Shown one piece after another: positions 60,704 through 64,000 of a stretch of 64,000 nt of DNA. The DNA comes from Aquimarina algiphila (lineage in GTDB: Bacteria > Bacteroidota > Bacteroidia > Flavobacteriales > Flavobacteriaceae). Location: NCBI RefSeq assembly GCF_007489275.1, contig NZ_VLNR01000007.1:25118-89117 (forward strand), in the 5' to 3' direction. The notes beneath the pieces are model-generated. The model made no database searches, was not told the origin of the DNA, and worked only from the letters and a program-made list of their open reading frames with translations. Position 1 is the stretch's first letter. Each line of letters starts with the position of its first letter. The translations under genes were made by a program, and so were the position numbers.

Positions 60704-62018
60704 CCTCTTTCAATATCGTCCTCTTTTTTCAGTTCAACTGCTTATAGATTATTATTTGACAGAAGAAGCTGGATTATATCAAAATACACCAGAGAATCTA
60801 ATGGAAGATGTACTCGAAAATCAGGTGAATACATATAATATTGAGCGTGACCTCTATATAGAACCCATCGATACGACTAAAAAACTATTAAAGGATAACC
60901 GTTTAATTTTTAAAAGAAATAGTCGAGGTTTTTTTGTTTCAGGTCAAGTCAGTCCATTAGCAAGTGATTTGTTTACTCCCTTTATTCCATTGGATGAACC
61001 GTTTAGTTTACAGTTTGCTGTTTATATACAAAACCCTTATTTCTATAACTTTACAAATGTTCGATTAGAAAGTGATCTGGAAAACAAAGATCAATTCATA
61101 TATTATTTTTCAAATAGAGTAAATAATGTAGTGAATAATGAAACTCTATATCTAAGCAGCCCCGTTTCAGATTTTAATGATTCCTACGCTTATGAAGCCA
61201 GTGAGATATTTATTGATGCTGATGCTCTTCCAAATCCGATTATGTTAGAAGCGATTGAGAATAATGGACCTGGGGCCTTCAATGCTGATAATTGGAGAGA
61301 AATATTTGAAGATGTAAATCCATTATTTCAATTTGTAACTAATACAGATAGAATAGTATCCAGGCCATCTATATTTAAAATTAATGTAGAAAATGTAGCA
61401 GAAGAGATACTAGTCTTTTTTATCAACGATCACAATGGAAATTTAGCAAAGAGAATAAGGTATAATACACCTGATACAGGAACGCCATTGATAGAATGTG
61501 AGTTGAATTTGAGAATGTTGGATTCAGGATGTTACCATATTGAAGTACAAGACGCAATTGGAAATTCTTTGCCAGAGTTATCATTGACTTTTTTCATGGA
61601 CGATAATATATATCAACAACGTCCTTTTGCAATTATAGAATGTTTTCATGAGCCAGATGGTAGTTTGGGAGAGTATAGATGGTTGGATCAGAATAATCAA
61701 AACCGTTTGCTTTCCCCTGAATATACTATTAGATGGAAAAACCGGGCTACCTGGTGGAGATACTACTACGAAACAGCTCCCGATCTAACATCAAGTGTAC
61801 TTGAAAACCTAGACCCCAATGTAAATTCACCTAATAACAGAATTTTAATTTCTACGAGTCCATTAGCGTTAACCCAAATAGGACGAGAAATACCGGTCAT
61901 TTTAGGCAATGGAGATTCGCAATTATTCCCTAACCCTGATATACAGATGATTTATCCTGAAAATGGAAGAATATATTCAGAACTCAATATGGGAGGTGGT
62001 TTAGGCCCTCCTGAATAG
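60696..62018 (+). CDS. eCIS-associated protein of unknown function
   Basis: A 440-aa soluble protein with no signal peptide or membrane helix. Residues 1-130 (SLFQYRPLFSVQLLIDYYLTEEAG, FKRNSRGFFVSGQ) and 220-320 (RPSIFKINVENVAEEILVFFIND, SGCYHIEVQDAIGNSLPELSLTFFMDD) look like two beta-rich domains. The C-terminus ends in GGGLGPPE. I recognise no named family. It sits between the cap and sheath genes, overlapping the first by 8 bp and lying 33 bp from the second, so it should be a structural or assembly part of the particle. Confidence 0.7.
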   Translation: MSSLFQYRPLFSVQLLIDYYLTEEAGLYQNTPENLMEDVLENQVNTYNIERDLYIEPIDTTKKLLKDNRLIFKRNSRGFFVSGQVSPLASDLFTPFIPLDEPFSLQFAVYIQNPYFYNFTNVRLESDLENKDQFIYYFSNRVNNVVNNETLYLSSPVSDFNDSYAYEASEIFIDADALPNPIMLEAIENNGPGAFNADNWREIFEDVNPLFQFVTNTDRIVSRPSIFKINVENVAEEILVFFINDHNGNLAKRIRYNTPDTGTPLIECELNLRMLDSGCYHIEVQDAIGNSLPELSLTFFMDDNIYQQRPFAIIECFHEPDGSLGEYRWLDQNNQNRLLSPEYTIRWKNRATWWRYYYETAPDLTSSVLENLDPNVNSPNNRILISTSPLALTQIGREIPVILGNGDSQLFPNPDIQMIYPENGRIYSELNMGGGLGPPE

Positions 62019-62051
62019 GAAACGAGCATGTTTAATTAAAAAAAAAGTATT

Positions 62052-64000
62052 ATGCAATACAAAACACCAGGTGTATATGTTGAAGAAATTTCAAAATTTC
62101 CACCATCTGTTGCTGAGGTAGCAACTGCAATTCCGGCGTTTATTGGTTATACCCAAAAGGCGCAAAAATTAGTTCCAGGGGATCTTGATGGAGTTCCTAC
62201 CAAGGTTCGTTCTTTACTCGAATACGAAGAATTTTTTGGATTTGGGCCTTCTATGCAAGTAACTGCGGTAAACATTGATGAAAATAATGTGTTAACTGGG
62301 AGTGATATGTCTAGAGCTAATTATTTATACGATAGTATACGTATGTTCTATGCCAATGGCGGAGGTAACTGTTATATCGTTTCCATAGGTTCATACGAAG
62401 ATCCTAATGTACAGGGGGATTATACAGATGCGTTAACGACACTCGAAAAATATGATGAACCCACTTTAATTTTGTTTCCAGATGCGATAGGATTAGGAAC
62501 TAATTTATATAATGTTCAAAGAGATGCAATAGCACATTGTGCCAAAATGCAAGATCGTTTTACGGTTCTTGATTTGATAGAAAACAGGGATGATGATATT
62601 GCTTTTGATTGGGAAACCGGCGTTCAGGAATTTAGAGACAATATCGGGATTAATGATCTTAAATATGCTGCCGCCTATACTCCCCATCTTATAAGCAACT
62701 TAGGGATCACCTTAAATTATAGAGATATTAGAGATCGTGTATTTCGTGGAGGTATACTTGTAGATTTGGCTACACTAACAGATAGTACAGATGCACAAAC
62801 GATTTTAACGAATCTTAATAATGCCATCGATGATAATGATCGAATAACAGGCGAAGTATCCTCATTAGGAGCAAATGGAGTTAGAGAAGAATTTCTTTCA
62901 CTGGTGGATACGTTTCGTAATACAAATAATGAAGGTACTGCCACTGCAAATTTTAGAGCAGTAATAGATTATATTTACAATATAATTGATACTATTGATA
63001 GTTGGGTTCCAGGGCCAGGTAATACACCAGTAGATAACTCAGATTTAGTAACAGATACTATAAACCTAATAACAGACAGTTTAGGGACTTCTGTTTCAAA
63101 TTTAGTTGCTTTTGATAAAGGAGCAAATTCAGAACTTACAGCAGCATATAATCGTTTTGCCGATCCAATATTTACTTTTAATGCTACAGAATGGGGAGAT
63201 ACTTTTAATCCTGCGAATCCTCCAGGGCCTGAACCTAATATAATTCCTTTTACGGGTGCTAATGATCCCGAAAGAAGGTTAAATTCATTATCTACATTAC
63301 TTGATTTGTTTGAACAAATCTATACTGCTTTTGCTTCACTAACCGTTGCTTCAAGAAATTATGAAAGTGAAGGCGAAGAGGCTCTTTTTAATACACATGT
63401 CGTATATCGTTCTCTTATTACAGAACTTCGTAATTCTACCACAGTGTTACCTCCAAGTGGAGCTATGGTAGGAGTTTATGCAAAAACAGATAACGATCGT
63501 GGAGTTTTTAAAGCTCCGGCAAATGTAAGTGTTAACGGTGCTATTGGGCTTAGTTATGCGATCGACCAACCAGAACAAGATGAACTTAATGTCAATACTG
63601 TATCAGGAAAATCTATTAATGCAATTCGCACATTTACCGGAAAAGGAATTTTGGTATGGGGATCACGAACCCTGGCAGGTAATGATAACGAATGGAGATA
63701 TGTACCAGTACGTAGGTTTTTCATTTTTGCTGAAGAATCCATCAAAAAAGCAACAGAACCTTTTGTTTTTGAGCCAAATGATGCAAATACATGGACCAAG
63801 ATCAAGTCAATGATTTCGAACTTCTTAACGCTTCAATGGCGTGCGGGCGCATTGGCAGGAGCTAACCCTGATCAAGCCTTTTTTGTGAAAATCGGGTTGG
63901 GCGAAACCATGACAGCATTAGATATTCTCGAAGGCAGAATGATTATAGAAATAGGAATGGCAGTAGTACGTCCGGCAGAGTTTATCATCTTGAAATTCTC
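62052..64000 (+). CDS. eCIS / phage-type contractile tail sheath protein (truncated by window end)
   Basis: 649 codons are visible from the ATG at 62052 and the frame is still open at the edge. The start MQYKTPGVYVEEISKFPPSVAEVATAIPAFIGYT is the classic sheath N-terminus. Later stretches SIRMFYANGGGNCYIVSIG, LPPSGAMVGVYAKTDNDRGVFKAPANVSVNGAIGLSYAI, INAIRTFTGKGILVWGSRTLAGNDNEWRYVPVRRFF are the conserved sheath core that forms the extended or contracted tube. The region from about residue 250 to 470 is a low-conservation insertion, probably surface-exposed. It is downstream of the cap and unknown proteins. Confidence 0.95.
   Translation, partial: MQYKTPGVYVEEISKFPPSVAEVATAIPAFIGYTQKAQKLVPGDLDGVPTKVRSLLEYEEFFGFGPSMQVTAVNIDENNVLTGSDMSRANYLYDSIRMFYANGGGNCYIVSIGSYEDPNVQGDYTDALTTLEKYDEPTLILFPDAIGLGTNLYNVQRDAIAHCAKMQDRFTVLDLIENRDDDIAFDWETGVQEFRDNIGINDLKYAAAYTPHLISNLGITLNYRDIRDRVFRGGILVDLATLTDSTDAQTILTNLNNAIDDNDRITGEVSSLGANGVREEFLSLVDTFRNTNNEGTATANFRAVIDYIYNIIDTIDSWVPGPGNTPVDNSDLVTDTINLITDSLGTSVSNLVAFDKGANSELTAAYNRFADPIFTFNATEWGDTFNPANPPGPEPNIIPFTGANDPERRLNSLSTLLDLFEQIYTAFASLTVASRNYESEGEEALFNTHVVYRSLITELRNSTTVLPPSGAMVGVYAKTDNDRGVFKAPANVSVNGAIGLSYAIDQPEQDELNVNTVSGKSINAIRTFTGKGILVWGSRTLAGNDNEWRYVPVRRFFIFAEESIKKATEPFVFEPNDANTWTKIKSMISNFLTLQWRAGALAGANPDQAFFVKIGLGETMTALDILEGRMIIEIGMAVVRPAEFIILKF

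Noticed and set aside
63529-63813. Plus- and minus-strand frames within the last kilobase
   Set aside because: They are out of frame with the tail sheath gene, which is open from 62052 to the window end and has clear sheath motifs throughout.

Overview
The window is AT-rich, gene-dense DNA from a member of the Bacteroidota, most likely a marine Flavobacteriaceae of the Aquimarina/Tenacibaculum type. The lineage call rests on several things: type IX secretion (T9SS) C-terminal sorting tails on two exported proteins, TAnnTTTG-type promoters with few Shine-Dalgarno sites, HYC_CC_PP and DUF3347 proteins in a metal-efflux operon, LytTR regulators, and a dispersed 'cacttcgacaagctcag' palindromic repeat. 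I see no tRNA, rRNA, CRISPR array or insertion sequence. The genus is inference.

Region 1 (1-10.4 kb) is cell-surface and secreted protein territory. It starts with the tail of a possible FKBP-type isomerase. Then come a Sel1-like T9SS cargo protein, an exported zincin metallopeptidase (HEYIH) followed directly by a TIMP-like protein with a mature CDCEPP start, a small exported protein, and on the minus strand a 1336-aa propeller/thrombospondin-type-3/DUF4114 T9SS protein. Region 2 (10.7-16.3 kb) is a tightly coupled seven-gene operon: LemA, three glycosyltransferases, a membrane protein, a zinc-ribbon-like protein and a lipoprotein.

Region 3 (16.3-22.1 kb, minus strand) is a seven-gene signalling operon with two candidate nitric-oxide sensors: an H-NOX heme protein and a FIST-domain (NosP-type) protein. 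Two related histidine kinases, an Hpt protein, a single-domain receiver and a LytTR response regulator complete it. A perfect 11-bp direct repeat with 21-bp periodicity lies upstream. Region 4 (22.4-28.4 kb) holds a GntR/ABC-transporter operon with a clear operator and promoter, three membrane protein genes with near-identical 5' leaders, and an acyl-CoA dehydrogenase-like gene.

Region 5 (28.4-37 kb, minus strand) is a Cus/Czc-type heavy-metal efflux operon, with a four-helix-bundle gene that looks inserted between the outer-membrane and inner-membrane pump genes. Region 6 (37-39.5 kb, minus strand) has a GNAT enzyme, a YdcZ-type transporter, a nitroreductase and a Crp/Fnr-type regulator.

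Region 7 (39.7-58.3 kb) is an iron-acquisition island. It encodes a hydroxamate NIS siderophore pathway (PLP decarboxylase, N-hydroxylase, MFS exporter, a fused acyltransferase-synthetase and a second, split copy of the same pair). It also encodes a membrane acyltransferase, an RpfF-like crotonase, flavodoxin, an AraC regulator, a TonB receptor, a DUF4198 protein and a PepSY membrane protein. Three promoters carry the same 23-bp element (TTATTTA-N9-TAAATAA), probably the iron-responsive operator.

Region 8 (58.9-64 kb) is the start of an extracellular contractile injection system (eCIS). It has a LytTR regulator with a degenerate receiver, a DUF4255/Pvc16-type cap protein, an unrecognised 440-aa protein and a tail sheath gene that runs off the window. 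The most unusual content is the dual NO-sensor operon, the duplicated siderophore modules with an RpfF-like enzyme, the zincin/TIMP-like pair, and the eCIS with its unknown second gene.
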